From Pseudeuparius sepicola (taxonomy: Eukaryota > Arthropoda > Insecta > Coleoptera > Anthribidae), in NCBI GenBank assembly GCA_963920635.1, contig OY987299.1, positions 63,160,692 to 63,224,691 on the forward strand: a stretch of 64,000 nt of DNA, given 5' to 3'. The notes under the pieces are model-generated. The model was not told the origin of the DNA. It saw only the letters and a list, made by a program, of their open reading frames with translations, and ran no database searches. Within the stretch, counting starts at the first letter, position 1, and each line of letters begins with the position of its first letter. Of the stretch, positions 34,442-44,770 are shown one piece after another. Both the position numbers and the translations under genes were made by a program.

Positions 34442-35179
34442 CTTGTTGAGAAATATTAGTTAGTTAGCATTGTTAACAAAAATCGAAACAACTATTAGAT
34501 TAGATTTATTTTAATTTTATTATTTGTTGGTATAGTGCAGCCATACACACTCTGTGAAAATTTCAAGTGTCTACCTATTACGATTCAAAAGATACAGCCG
34601 TATAAGGCATAGTTGGTGTCCCGTGGGGTTTTCTAAAAAGATTTTACATGCGCTCGTACCTGAAAAAGTCACATATGGAAAAACAGATGGGCCTCTGAAC
34701 CCTCAAAGTTCAAAATCGGTACGAAATTTGGAAATTCTCCACACCAAAACAATACCAAATGTCAATCGATGTTTACGAATAAGTATCGGGGGGCGGGGCT
34801 TGTGCGTCGGCCAGGATGTATACAGTATGATCCCGCGGACCTCGCCAAATCGCGAAAAAAAGGCGGCTTAAACGGCCGAACGGCTTTTTCGATCGAGGTG
34901 CCCTCTGGCAGGCGAGAGGCCCGTATCCTTCGGAAGCCCCACGCGAAAATTGAACTTGTCCGGCGCTCCCCCTTCCAATCGCTAGCCATTTTTCCCAAAA
35001 AAAAAGGAAAAAAAATTCCGGGGGCCGAACGGTTCTCCCGATTCGGACGCCCTTCAATAGGGTTGTTCCCTTGAGATCGGACGGCCGTACGCCAAATTTG
35101 GGCTCGAAATATCGAAAACTGCATCCTGTAGACGAGAGCATAAGTACACGTATTATTACACAGGAGCGGGAGCCACAAC
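34442..35179. other. Inner left arm, GC-rich toward the centre
   Basis: From about 34790 the sequence becomes CpG-rich with overlapping open frames of 100-143 codons on both strands; the mirror region 35345-35677 shows the same. Frame openness on both strands with no domain argues for GC composition rather than genes. Confidence 0.5.
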
Positions 35180-35218
35180 AAGGCCGGTAGGCGCTTGTTA
35201 ACAAGCGTCCTACCGGCC
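35180..35218. repeat. Central hairpin of the giant palindrome
   Basis: GGCCGGTAGGCGCTTGTTAAC folds back on GTTAACAAGCGTCCTACCGGCC almost perfectly, with symmetry centre at GTTAAC (35198-35203). The word CTTGTTAACAAG recurs at 37907-37918, the outer right edge. Confidence 0.85.
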
Positions 35219-35885
35219 CTGCCGGACCATAGGCCTTGTTATGGCTCCTGATGCTGAGTAGTAATAGGTGTACATACTTTATCGTCCACAGGTCGCATTT
35301 TTCGATTTTTCGAGCCCAAATTTGGCGTACGGTCGACCGAGCGGATGGGCAAGAAGCCTTTTGATGGGCGTTCGAATCGGAAGAGCCGTTCGGCCCCCGG
35401 AATTTTTGTTTTCCATTTTTTTCGATTTTTTCGGCTAATATGGCTAGGGATTCGAACTGAAAGCGCCGGTCGAGTTCAATTTTCGCGTGGGGCCGCGGAG
35501 GGATATGGGCCTCCCGCCTACGAAAGAGCCTCCCCGGTCGAAAAAGCCGTTCGGCCGTTTGGGCCCCTTTTGGGCCGCTTTATTTTCGCGATTTGGCGAG
35601 GTCCGCGGGTTCATACTGTATACTTACATCGTGGTCGAGGCGAGGCGACGCCCCGCCCCCCGATCGATACGTATTAGTGTAATGACATATTTGTTATTGT
35701 TTTGATGAATTTACAAATTTCGTACCGATTTCGGATTTTGGGGGTTCGCAGAGGCCCATCTGTTATTCCATATGTGACTTTTTCAGGTACGGGCGTGCTG
35801 TATTTTTATGTAAAATCTCGAATATTTTAGGAAACGCTACGCGAGACCATCTATCCTTATAGAGCTGTACGGTTCGTATCAAGCA

Positions 35886-35955
35886 TTTGTGGCGCAGTGG
35901 CAGCGTGTTGGGCTCATAGCACGAAGATCCGGGGTTCGAAACCACGCTCTGGAAC
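35886..35955 (+). other. tRNA-Met-like sequence, right arm
   Basis: TGGCGCAGTGGCAGCG is a good box A and GGTTCGAAACC a perfect box B. The anticodon loop is again CTCATA, but the stem (TTGGG against CACGA) is mismatched. With intact pol III boxes this copy might still be transcribed. It lies about 265 bp upstream of the YR remnant in the same arm. Confidence 0.65.
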
Positions 35956-36150
35956 GAGTTTTTTTATTATTATTTTTATTTTTTACTAAAGTATTTTTAA
36001 AAAATATGTAGTGTTAAATATTGTACGGTGTACGGAACCCTTCGTGTGCGAGTTCGACTCGCACTTGGCCGATTTTTAACTTTATACCTACTCACTTGTG
36101 TCAGTGACTACCTATCTTTCTATAGTCACTGCTTGTGTATTGTTATAGAT

Positions 36151-36645
36151 AGTTGCAGTATTTGGCATTGCAGGAGCATGCCGCAGAGACGAGTTACAGA
36201 AATTACCATTAAATAATATTAACGACATGGATTCTATCACAACTGTAAAAATTGCCGATAGCAAGATAAACAAACCTCGATCATTTGTAATAAGCGGAAA
36301 AATTATAAGTTTTAATTTTGTTGAAATGCATCGCAAACATGCATCCCTTCGTCCCCAGTCTACCAGTCACACTAGATTTTTTATAACATATTAGGTATAA
36401 CGGAAAATGCTCCGTTCAACCTGTTCGTGTAAATACTTTTAGTAAAATTCCAAGTGATATTGAAAAATACTTAGAGATTGAAAACCCAATGCAATACATA
36501 GAACACTGTTTTCGCAGATCTTCTGCAACATTGCTTGTGGAATCTGGGGCAGACCTGTTAACATTTGTCATTAAACCGCCATGGAGGATGGAAATCTTCA
36601 ACTGTAACTAAGGGCTATATTTTGGGGAGTCAATTTGTAAAATAA
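36151..36645 (+). pseudogene. Tyrosine recombinase, type distinct from the 18164-23611 gene; right arm
   Basis: The reading starts near a splice-like TTTGGCATTGCAG with IAGACRRDELQKLPLNNI (first catalytic Arg). DSKINKPRSFVISGK and RKHASLRPQ follow, then, after a frameshift near 36385, NGKCSVQPVRVNTFSKIPSD, DIEKYLEIENPMQYIEHCFR (H-x-x-R box) and RSSATLLVESGADLLT. After another shift near 36570 come NRHGGWKSSTVTKGYI with the catalytic Tyr, and the stop at 36645. All catalytic boxes are recognisable, but two frameshifts break the protein. The pattern matches lone eukaryotic YR proteins of the Crypton type, which cut and paste via DNA circles. The gene points away from the palindrome centre. The N-terminal part was not found. 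Confidence 0.8.
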
Positions 36646-38331
36646 ACTGAAATAGGTGCTCAAATTCTGGAAGATGAACCAAGTAAGCGTACCGGAAACT
36701 TCACAACAATTCTAAAAAGAGTTTTAAGTGAAGAACCTGAGACCTTCACAGGCAATGAAGAAAACAAAATTTAAAAAATTACTATGGAAATGAAGTTTGT
36801 CCATCAGTTACCTCGACTGCGTCTCGAGCTGAAAACTTCATGCCTCGTGCAACAAATATGCACATTTTGCACTGTACAGTTACACAAATAACTATTTTTC
36901 TAAGTACCTATATAGAATTGTGTTTTTCGCATTGCAAAAGAGAAATTTTTCAGGGTACCTATATTAGGTTCTCAAATAAAGCCCGATTATATCGTTAGTT
37001 TTTTAAATAAAAAGACTAGCTCAAAACCAGGATGATGCAGTTTTCTCTGGAGAATCCGAATATAGCTTCAGAATTGATATACAGGGTGTTCTCGAAAAGT
37101 TAAGAACAAAAATACAGGGTGTCTATTTAAGAAGGGCCACTCGAGAAAATCTTGACAAATATTCATTTCTCTGAGAACTTTATTTGAAAAATGCTTTTTA
37201 TGAGCTAACTTTGCGTAAAAACGCACTTGAGATCCATGGCCTACTTTCCGATATATTTTTCAAAATCCCGAAAAACGCTGAAATTTCTTCGGCATGCAAC
37301 TTTTTTGTTTCAAGGGTTACCGAAAAATTTTCTTAATGAAATTTGTGGGCAAAACTGATTGCTTTAAGCCTAGTTTATCAGAATTTGGAAAAAACCATGG
37401 TTTGGCAAGAAATTGTCAAGATTTCCAATGTAGTATCTTGGGAAAAAAGACATAAAACATGAAGGTACAGGATTTGAGGCCACGGCTCGCTACAATAAAA
37501 TGGGCACATTTTTGGTAGGTACCTATACTAAGATAGCACCCATTAAAACGTGGCATTGTTTAAAATTTTGATAAAGTAGGCTTAAAGCAATTAGTTTTGC
37601 CTGCAAATGTCATTAGAGAAAATTTTTCGGTAACTCTTGAAACAAAAAAGTTACAAACTGAAGAAATTCTGTCAGTTTTCTGGTTTTTCAAAAATATCTT
37701 TGAAAGTAGGCCATGGATCTCAAATGTTGCCAAAAAAAAGTTACCCTATCAAAAAAGCAATCATTTATTTCAAATGAAGTCCTCGGAAAAATAAATTGGC
37801 TTCAATAAATGGAGTATTATGCGTAGGCGCTTGTAAGTCTGCCGTGATTGTAGCACGGCCACAACTGGGCACTCCTCAAGTTGGTGGCGCTCTGAGGTCT
37901 GTGCTTGTTAACAAGGTACTCCATCATCTTGCAGCGGCGGCTAGTTTGAACAAAGTACAATATTGAGTGGACTTTATCGTGTCGTCACCAGCACCAAAAG
38001 TGTGTGCAAACTGGTATAAAATTCAGTTGTCAGATTTGGCCACATGCTAACAGGTGAAGTTGCCTAAATATATGCTGTGCAAGTCGTCCGCGACACATCC
38101 ATCGTATGTTTATCGGGTGCAACAAACTGAATTTGAGTGATTTAATTCTGAAAAATCAGCATAGTGTGTTCTAAGTACTTGTGGAGGGTGCACGTATAAA
38201 CTTCGGAGAATATCATCGGTAACCAAGGGAATTGGATGCCCCCTTGCAGGGCAGCCGCGCTGTTTGTTTCTTTTTTGTGAGTCGGACGTGGGCAAATTGC
38301 ATGGACGGTCCCGCCGGAGTGTGCGTACTGT

Positions 38332-39471
38332 ATGGCTGACTGGCAAACATGTCAAATACGAATAATTGTGAGATGCAACAGCTCAGCTACTCGATCTCGT
38401 TCGTTCGTCTCCTGTGAGGGCGTGTGCGGAAAGCGCTTCCACCTTTCTTGCCTGAACCTAAGTGGCATTGACCTCAAAGACACATTGTGTAAAATTGCTG
38501 GCTTATCGTGGAGATGCCCTGACTGCGTCAGAGACTGCATCTTCATCAACTCGGAACAACTTGGTAAACTCATCGAGTCAAAGATATCTGCAACCATATC
38601 TCCTATTCTATCAGAACTTAATGACAAGTCCTCTCTTAAGTCTACCACTGTTTTGCCCGCAAAAACATCTGTCAACGACATCACAATTAAATATTCGGAC
38701 ATCTTAAAAAATAAGGCGGTTCCCGGAATCATTATAGAACCGAAGTGTAGGACTCAGGATAACCAAAAGACCAAAGTCACCTTGATGGATAAAATGAATC
38801 CTATAGATAGCGATTTTCAACTCTCAAAAATAAAACATGTTAAAAATGGTGGCATTCTACTAGGTTGTAACAACACAGAAGAGATTCAGAAAGTTAAAAC
38901 CCTTGCTGTCCAAAATCTGCATGGTGACTACATTATCAGGGATGTAAATGGTTTTCATCCTCGCATCCGCATCGTTGGTTTCAAAAATAAGTATGAGCCG
39001 GAGGTATTTCTGCATTATGTCACTAAGATGAACAGCAACCTCATATCATCACCATCGGAGTGTAAAGTGATCAAGATTGATTCAACAAAGAAAAACCCCG
39101 ACGTATTCCAGGCAACTTTACAACTAGATAGATTCTCTTATGACAAAGTCTTAAGAGCTGGCAACGTTTTCGTTGGATATGACTCATGTACAGTTTTTGA
39201 TGCATTGCAGGTTAGTCGTTGTTTTACTTGTAATGGTTATCACCATACATCAAAGTTTTGTAAAAATCAGATCATCTGTCCTAGGTGTGCGGAAAACCAT
39301 GAAGTTAAGAATTGTAAGTCAGTATCCCTTAAGTGCATCAACTGTCATAAATTGGGCGTGTCGGAAAAACGCAATGTCTCCGCGAGTCATGCTGCTTGGG
39401 ATATCAATCTATGCACCTCGTATGCTGAGGCAAATGAAAAGCTTCGATCTGACCTTCTAAGCCTTAAATAG
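38332..39471 (+). CDS. LINE ORF1 protein with PHD-like and three zinc-knuckle motifs
   Basis: 379 codons from MADWQTCQ. Residues about 14-65 carry a PHD-like arrangement: CEGVCGKRFHLSCLNL followed by WRCPDC. A Ser/Lys-rich linker follows, then a structured middle region (about 150-290). Zinc knuckles lie near residues 299-355: CFTCNGYHHTSKFC, CPRCAENHEVKNC and a longer CINC...H...C. Such ORF1 proteins bind LINE RNA and assemble RNP particles. The frame is intact, unlike most ORFs here. The stop TAG (39469-39471) is followed in the same frame by ORF2 with no intervening ATG, so ORF1 and ORF2 may originally be read as one product by readthrough. The start codon is the first Met in frame; upstream initiation cannot be excluded. 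Confidence 0.8.
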   Translation: MADWQTCQIRIIVRCNSSATRSRSFVSCEGVCGKRFHLSCLNLSGIDLKDTLCKIAGLSWRCPDCVRDCIFINSEQLGKLIESKISATISPILSELNDKSSLKSTTVLPAKTSVNDITIKYSDILKNKAVPGIIIEPKCRTQDNQKTKVTLMDKMNPIDSDFQLSKIKHVKNGGILLGCNNTEEIQKVKTLAVQNLHGDYIIRDVNGFHPRIRIVGFKNKYEPEVFLHYVTKMNSNLISSPSECKVIKIDSTKKNPDVFQATLQLDRFSYDKVLRAGNVFVGYDSCTVFDALQVSRCFTCNGYHHTSKFCKNQIICPRCAENHEVKNCKSVSLKCINCHKLGVSEKRNVSASHAAWDINLCTSYAEANEKLRSDLLSLK

Positions 39472-39477
39472 CAATCA
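39469..39477 (+). promoter_or_regulatory. Leaky-stop context TAG CAA TCA between LINE ORF1 and ORF2
   Basis: The stop and next two codons match the type I readthrough consensus UAG CAR YYA, best known from tobamoviruses. Downstream, the same frame stays open for about 300 codons and encodes the endonuclease from its first motif. Function in this LINE is inference. Confidence 0.5.
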
Positions 39478-42183
39478 ACGGCAGTCCCTCCTAAGTCGAG
39501 TAAAGCTGATTATTTCAGCATATATTATCAAAACGTAAGAGGTCTACGCTCTAAAACTATTAAGCTTCGTAACTCCGTAGACACAACGTCCTATGTCTGT
39601 ATCTGCCTAAGCGAAACATTTCTTGATCCCGATATTGCGAACGCAGAGCTCTTCGGCTCAAACTACACTGTCTTTAGGAAGGATAGAGGTTTTGAGAGTA
39701 CGGGGAGAAGTCGTGGGGGTGGGGTGTTGGACGCTGTTCTCAGCGAGTATAGCTGCTGTCGGGTTCATGTCGATCATGCCTTATTTAGCAACGTAAGCAA
39801 ACTTATAGATATAGTCATTGTAAAGGTGCTCTTTGGGTGCAGGCCAACTTTTGTCTTTGTGGTGTACATACCTCCTGATATTCCTCTTCACGAATATGAG
39901 CATTTCCTACAAGTATTTGGCATGTTAACAAATGAGTTTGTTGAAAACGGAAATGTACTAGTTGCGGGAGATTTTAACATTCCCAGCTACAGTGCATACG
40001 TACTTCAGAATCAAGTATCGCCGAGTGTGTCGGTTTTGAGTAATTTCATCAATTATACAGACTTGTGTCAATACAACTTTGTAATGAACTTCCTCAATCG
40101 TTTACTAGATCTAGTCCTAAGCAATACAACCTGCAATGTCAATAAAGCTCGGGATGTCCTTTTAAAAGAGGACTCACATCATCCCAGTCTCTGTATAACC
40201 CTAACCGCTTCTGATAATATTATCTCTAATAAAGTCAACCACAACAAAGATAAATACTACAACTTTCGTAAGGCAAATTTCCATCTACTTTATGACCAAC
40301 TGTGCCAAACAAACTGGGATTTTCTTGACACATTCGCAAACGTTGATGACTTTAGAGAGCATATTTAAAATATGTGTGCCTAAATTTAGTCCCGCCAAAA
40401 ACAGAAGATCGTTTCCTGCTTGGTTCAATAGCGGCATAATTAGGAAAATTCGGCAAAAAGAGATAGCACACCGTGCATTTAAGCGAACATGTATTCCCTC
40501 GCACCTTGACGATTTCAAAAAGCTTCGTGCTGAAATAAAAGCAGAATCTGAGCGTGCCCATAAAGCCTATGCCGCCAAAATTGAGCTAGAGTTACGAGAG
40601 AACCCAAACAGTTTTTGGTCCTATGTAAACAGGAACAGGACTACTGGCGGTGTCCCCAATCTTCTCAAATGCGATAATTCAGAGTATAATACACCAATAG
40701 ATGTTTTAAAGATTTTCTGAATCACAGGTAGCAGAGACTTTGAGGCGCTTTAAGGGCAAACTCACCGCTGGCCCCGATGGTATTCCTTCTTTCCTTCTAA
40801 GGGACTGTGCCGTGTTCCTAATGAAACCGTTATGCATTATTTTTAACAAATGCCTAAAGTATAGTAGTTTTCCGGATAGTTGGAGACGTTTTCGTCAGTT
40901 TTCAAAAACAAAGGCGAAAAGGGTGATGTGAACTCATACCGACCGATCACTATAATTTGTAACTTCAGTAAAGCATTTGAAATTATTCTTCATGACTGCA
41001 TCTACCCACAAATACGCAATAGTATCACAACACAACAGCATGGCTTTATGAAAGGACGATCGACAACGACTAACCTTGTCTGTGCTACTCAGTTTATTGC
41101 AGAAGCGATCGATGCTCACTCTCAAGTAGACATAATTTACACGGATTTCTCTAAAGCATTTGATCGCCTGGATCATTCCATTCTTCTTAAGAAGCTCTCA
41201 AACTTCGGTTTTGTGCCACACCTCATTGCTTTTTTTCGATCACATCTATCAAATCGTACACAATATGTTTACGACAGTGGCTTTGAGTCAAAGACCTTCA
41301 CATCCACGTCGGGAGTGCCCCAGGGATCTGGGCTAGGCCCACTCCTATTCAACGTTTTCGTTAACGATATAGGAAGAGACTTAAATATTTATCATTTGTT
41401 ATACGCTGATGATGCAAAACTGCTCCATAGAACTACAAACCCGAACGATTGCCATATTCTACAACAAAACCTAATTTAGTTCTATAACTGGTGCACTGAT
41501 AACCACCTCGAACATCTCAAAATGTAGTGTCATGTCCTTTACAAGTAAGACGACCACAACTGAGTTTCATTACATCATCAATGGACAACAGCTGCCCAGA
41601 ACAGCTGAGATCAAAGACCTTGGCGTCTATTTCTTTTCTAAGCTCACCTTCAACAATCATGTTTATAGAACCGTTGCTGCAGCAAACAAAAAGTTAGGTT
41701 TTGTTATTCGTACATGCCGCTCTTTCACTGATACTAGCAGTGGTCAAGTTACTCTTTGAAACCTTGGTCCGATCGAAGCTTGAATATGCTTCTGTGGTAT
41801 GGCAACCATGCTACCATGTGCACATAAATAAAATTGAGCAAGTCCAGAGACATTTTCTGAATTACCTTCACTATAAAACGTATCACTTTTATCCTTGCAT
41901 CGGTTTTCCAAATCACATTCTTCTAGGATTATTTTCAGCCCATAGCTTGAGAGATAGGCAAATTGATAACAGTACCAAATTTCTAGAAAGCATTTTGAAT
42001 AATCGGATTGATTGCAGTGAGCTTCTATCTCAACTCCAATTTCATATACCGAGATCTCAAGTACGCACCAATGATGTGTTTTATTTACCGACACCAAGGA
42101 CAAATGTTCTCAAATTCTCACCTATATACTGTATGTGTGACAACTACAATCAGTTATGTAAGTCGGTAAACGTACATAGGTAG
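39472..42183 (+). pseudogene. LINE ORF2: endonuclease and reverse transcriptase, frameshifted
   Basis: In the ORF1 frame: YYQNVRGLRSKTIKL, LSETF, VAGDFNIP, and DSHHPSL mark an APE-type endonuclease (39520-40190). A shift near 40360 leads to ICVPKFSPAKNRRSFPAWFN and the linker. Further shifts near 40715 and 40900 precede the RT: AGPDGIPSFLLRD, YRPITIICNFSKAFE, GFMKGRSTTTNL, motif A IIYTDFSKAFDRLDH, motif B SGVPQGSGLGPLLFN, motif C LLYADDAKLL. A stop at 41479 and shifts near 41530 and 41740 break the C-terminus (IKDLGVYF.SKLTFNNHV, LVRSKLEYASVVW). The domain order and spacing are normal, so this was a full-length copy that decayed. The first in-frame Met (39724) lies inside the endonuclease, after two of its motifs. 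Confidence 0.85.
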
Positions 42184-42358
42184 TACATACCTGTATAGGT
42201 TCAATAAGTTATATAAATTTTTATCTTACTTTCCTTAAATTTGTGGAATATTTTATTGTGAATGTCAGTATGTTTTCTTTAGCATAGTGAATTTAATTTC
42301 TAAGATTCTCTAGTGTTGTTTCTTCATCCTGTAATTGGTCCTCGGACTGTTGGATGTA

Positions 42359-42429
42359 ATATAAATAAATAAATAAAATAAATAAATAAAATAAATAAAT
42401 AAAATAAATAAATAAAATAAATAAATAAA
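42359..42429. repeat. AAATAAAT-type 3' tail
   Basis: ATAAATAAATAAA units with regular AAATAAAATAA interruptions close the LINE 3'UTR. Confidence 0.85.
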
Positions 42430-43014
42430 AACTTGTACAAACGATAAAACCAGAGAACTGTTGCGATTGAGACAATACAAAGGAGGAATCTGACAAAAAC
42501 ATGTTTTGTGTGTTTGTGATTGTGCTGATTTGTTATTTCACTTGTGTATTCATCTAGAAAAATGAATTGTACTCCCGAAATTTTATCAATAAAATGGCTC
42601 CTAAAATATTTTCATATTACTCTAGAGAAAATATGAAACTTTTCAAAAGATAGAAACAACTCTAGAACGTTAATACTATCTCAAATTTCATATTCGAACC
42701 TAGTCAAATCAAAATCAAACTTATCATTCCACATTACACCGGATATTTTACAGAGAATTCAACGATTGCCAATATGAACCAATGAAATAATATAATTTTC
42801 TTGGAATCGGCAGTGAAGTGTCCCAAAATCTTCATTAAAAGCTCAGAAATCGGCACTGAAGTAGGCCATTATTGTACGATTTTTTCAATAAGTAGGCCTT
42901 GGCGAAATGTAAACATCAAACGTCAGATGCAGAGCCGTCAAATGTGACCAAATATTCAAAATCCGGCCACTAAAGGCACAGTTAACTTTTCGTACACATT
43001 GCGAAATTGTTACC
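42430..43014. other. No recognised feature
   Basis: AT-rich intergenic sequence; nothing supported. Confidence 0.4.
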
Positions 43015-43016
43015 TA

Positions 43017-44255
43017 CAGGGTGTCTACTTTTAAGTGTACCTATACAAATCGATAAAAAATGTATTTTGTGAGATATTTTCAAAAACCTTTTTTTGTTCG
43101 AAAAGTCTTCAAAAAACGTTTCTTTTGACGATTTTACTTTTGTCAAAATGCAAATCCAGGGACGGCTACGATTTTTTATACCCCGATTTTCACAAAAACC
43201 ATTTAGCGATTTTTTTATTTAAAATCTGACACAGCAGCGTTAATCAGGACACCCCAAAACCCCCATATACTAAATTTGAACAAAAAGTGTAGAGGGTGTT
43301 CGGTTCTACACCGTGTTAAAGTTGAGCAAAATAGGAATTTTAAAGACATCTGGCGAGCCAAGTGTGCCATGGAATCCCTTCAAAACAGTTGCGTGGTCAA
43401 CAGGACCACTCAAAATGTTGGTGTGAAAAGATTTACTACAAAAATATACAGGGTATTTTTCTCTGAGCCATCTCAAAATTCTGAATTTTTATTAAACTTT
43501 ATACTGATCAGGAGTGCTCTGGAATCATTGAAAAAATATATTAATAAACACAAAAGTAATTTATTTCTTTACAAAATGCCAACCAACAAATAAAAACAAT
43601 TTAAATTATTGGGCCTTTCTCAACAAAGTCACTGTCTAAGATGATACATTTTCTGTGCGTTTCCTGTTGTGACACACCAGTCACCTTAACTGATATGGAC
43701 TTACTGACTGGCAAGCTTCTGTATTTTTTAGATTTAGTTCGTTTATAGTATGTGGAGCGGTTTTGATATACCTACTCGATTTTTGACCCGTATAAAGTTA
43801 CAAAAACTTCAGTAATTTGAGATGGCACAGATAAGAACACTCTGTATATTTCGTATTGGACCTTTGAACACCAACAACTTGAGTGGTCCTGTTGACCATT
43901 CAACTGTTTTGAGGGGATTCCATGGCACACTTGACTTGGCAGATGCCTTTAAAATTCCTATTTTGCTCAAATTTGACACCCTGCATAATGGAACTCCCTG
44001 TATATTTTTTATTCAAATTTGGTATATAGGGGTTTTGAGGTGTTCTGATTAACGCTGTGGGGTCAGATTTTAAATAAAAAAATCGCTAAAAGGTTTTCGC
44101 GAAAATCGGGGGTAAAAAAAATCGCAGCCGGCCCTGGATTTGCATTTTGAAAATGGCAGGAAGGTCAAAAGAAGCAGTTTTTGAAGGCCTTTTGAAAATA
44201 CCTCACAAAATACATTTTTTTATCGATTTGTATACACTTAAAAGTAGACACCCTG
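43017..44255. mobile_element. TA-flanked foldback, CAGGGTG family A
   Basis: Ends CAGGGTGTCTACTTTTAAGTG and the inverse, between TA at 43015-43016 and 44256-44257. Arms match the 8997-10201 element in blocks such as GTGCCATGGAATCCC and AACAGGACCACTCAA. The centre (about 43510-43830) is unlike the centre of that copy and lacks a recognisable transposase frame. Confidence 0.85.
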
Positions 44256-44403
44256 TATATAGCAGGGCAATCTTTCAGTAGAAATATTTGAGTAGGTTTG
44301 AATATGAATCTATTTTACATGGAGGCTACACAACAGGCAGCAGTTTGGATTTTCTGTTGGTAGGTGCCCTGTCTCGTCATACTTGACCTAAGTAGAGCAA
44401 TCG

Positions 44404-44586
44404 TCAGAGTCAAGCAACGCTGCGCGTAGTCGGTTCATGGACGGGTGATCCCTTATGATTACTTTTTTGCATAATAAAACTTTTTTTTCGATTTCAAAAA
44501 ATATATATAATATGTAGGTACACGAGCGGCCGCATAAATGTTTCTACTAAGCACGACCGCACGTATTGGAACGATTTCAAGGGCCG
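44404..44586 (+). repeat. 5S-rRNA-like SINE fragment plus shared 30-bp block
   Basis: TCAAGCAACGCTGCGCGTAG followed by TCGGTTCATGGACGGGTGAT parallels 5S rRNA positions covering the internal promoter. The 30-bp block at 44557-44586 is identical to 30209-30238. The order of the two parts differs between the loci, so at least one copy is rearranged. Confidence 0.45.
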
Positions 44587-44770
44587 TGCCTGTGCCTCGG
44601 CACTGAAGTGGTTTATTTGCCTCGGCCAGAGGCCTCGGCAACTAAATTCCACAAAAGTTACAAAAAGTGTCACTTCAATCCCTTGGTACATAAATAGCTA
44701 TTTAAAATATTAACCAATCATCATCATTCATAGAGATATAAAAATATCTCCGGACTCTGTGTTAAATATA

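Larger units (their letters stand above)
33059..37918. repeat. Giant imperfect palindrome carrying YR gene remnants and tRNA-like sequences
   Basis: The outer end ACAGACCTCGG and CCAACTTGAGGAGTGCCCAG at 33059 returns inverted at 37860-37910. Matching blocks follow in mirror order along both arms: AGGCCATGGATCTCAA, CTGCATCATTCTGG with AGATTCTCCAGAGAAAAC, GACTGCGTCTCGAG, GTCTCAGGTTCTTCACTT, the GTGCGAGTCGAACTCGCAC block, a tRNA-like segment, and GGCCCATCTGTT. The arms meet at a hairpin at about 35180-35218. Arms are about 2.1 kb (left) and 2.7 kb (right). The right is longer through a retained YR 3' part and an extra repeat at 37400-37790. Divergence shows the inversion is old. CACCCTG/CAGGGTG words lie at 33518 and 37083-37125 within the arms. 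Confidence 0.85.
37919..42430 (+). mobile_element. Long LINE with PHD/zinc-knuckle ORF1 and EN-RT ORF2
   Basis: 5'UTR about 37919-38331, ORF1 38332-39471, ORF2 from 39472 to about 42183, then a 3'UTR and an AAATAAAT-type tail (42359-42429). The ORF layout is that of CR1/Jockey-group LINEs. No target duplication could be matched, and the 5' limit is placed where the palindrome ends. Confidence 0.8.

Noticed and set aside
34554..35705. Frames of 100-143 codons on both strands around the palindrome centre
   Set aside because: Mirror-image GC-rich sequence is open on both strands; no recognisable protein or conserved frame between arms.
44404..44453. 5S rRNA gene
   Set aside because: Only the internal promoter-like part matches; the rest is absent, so a SINE origin is more likely.
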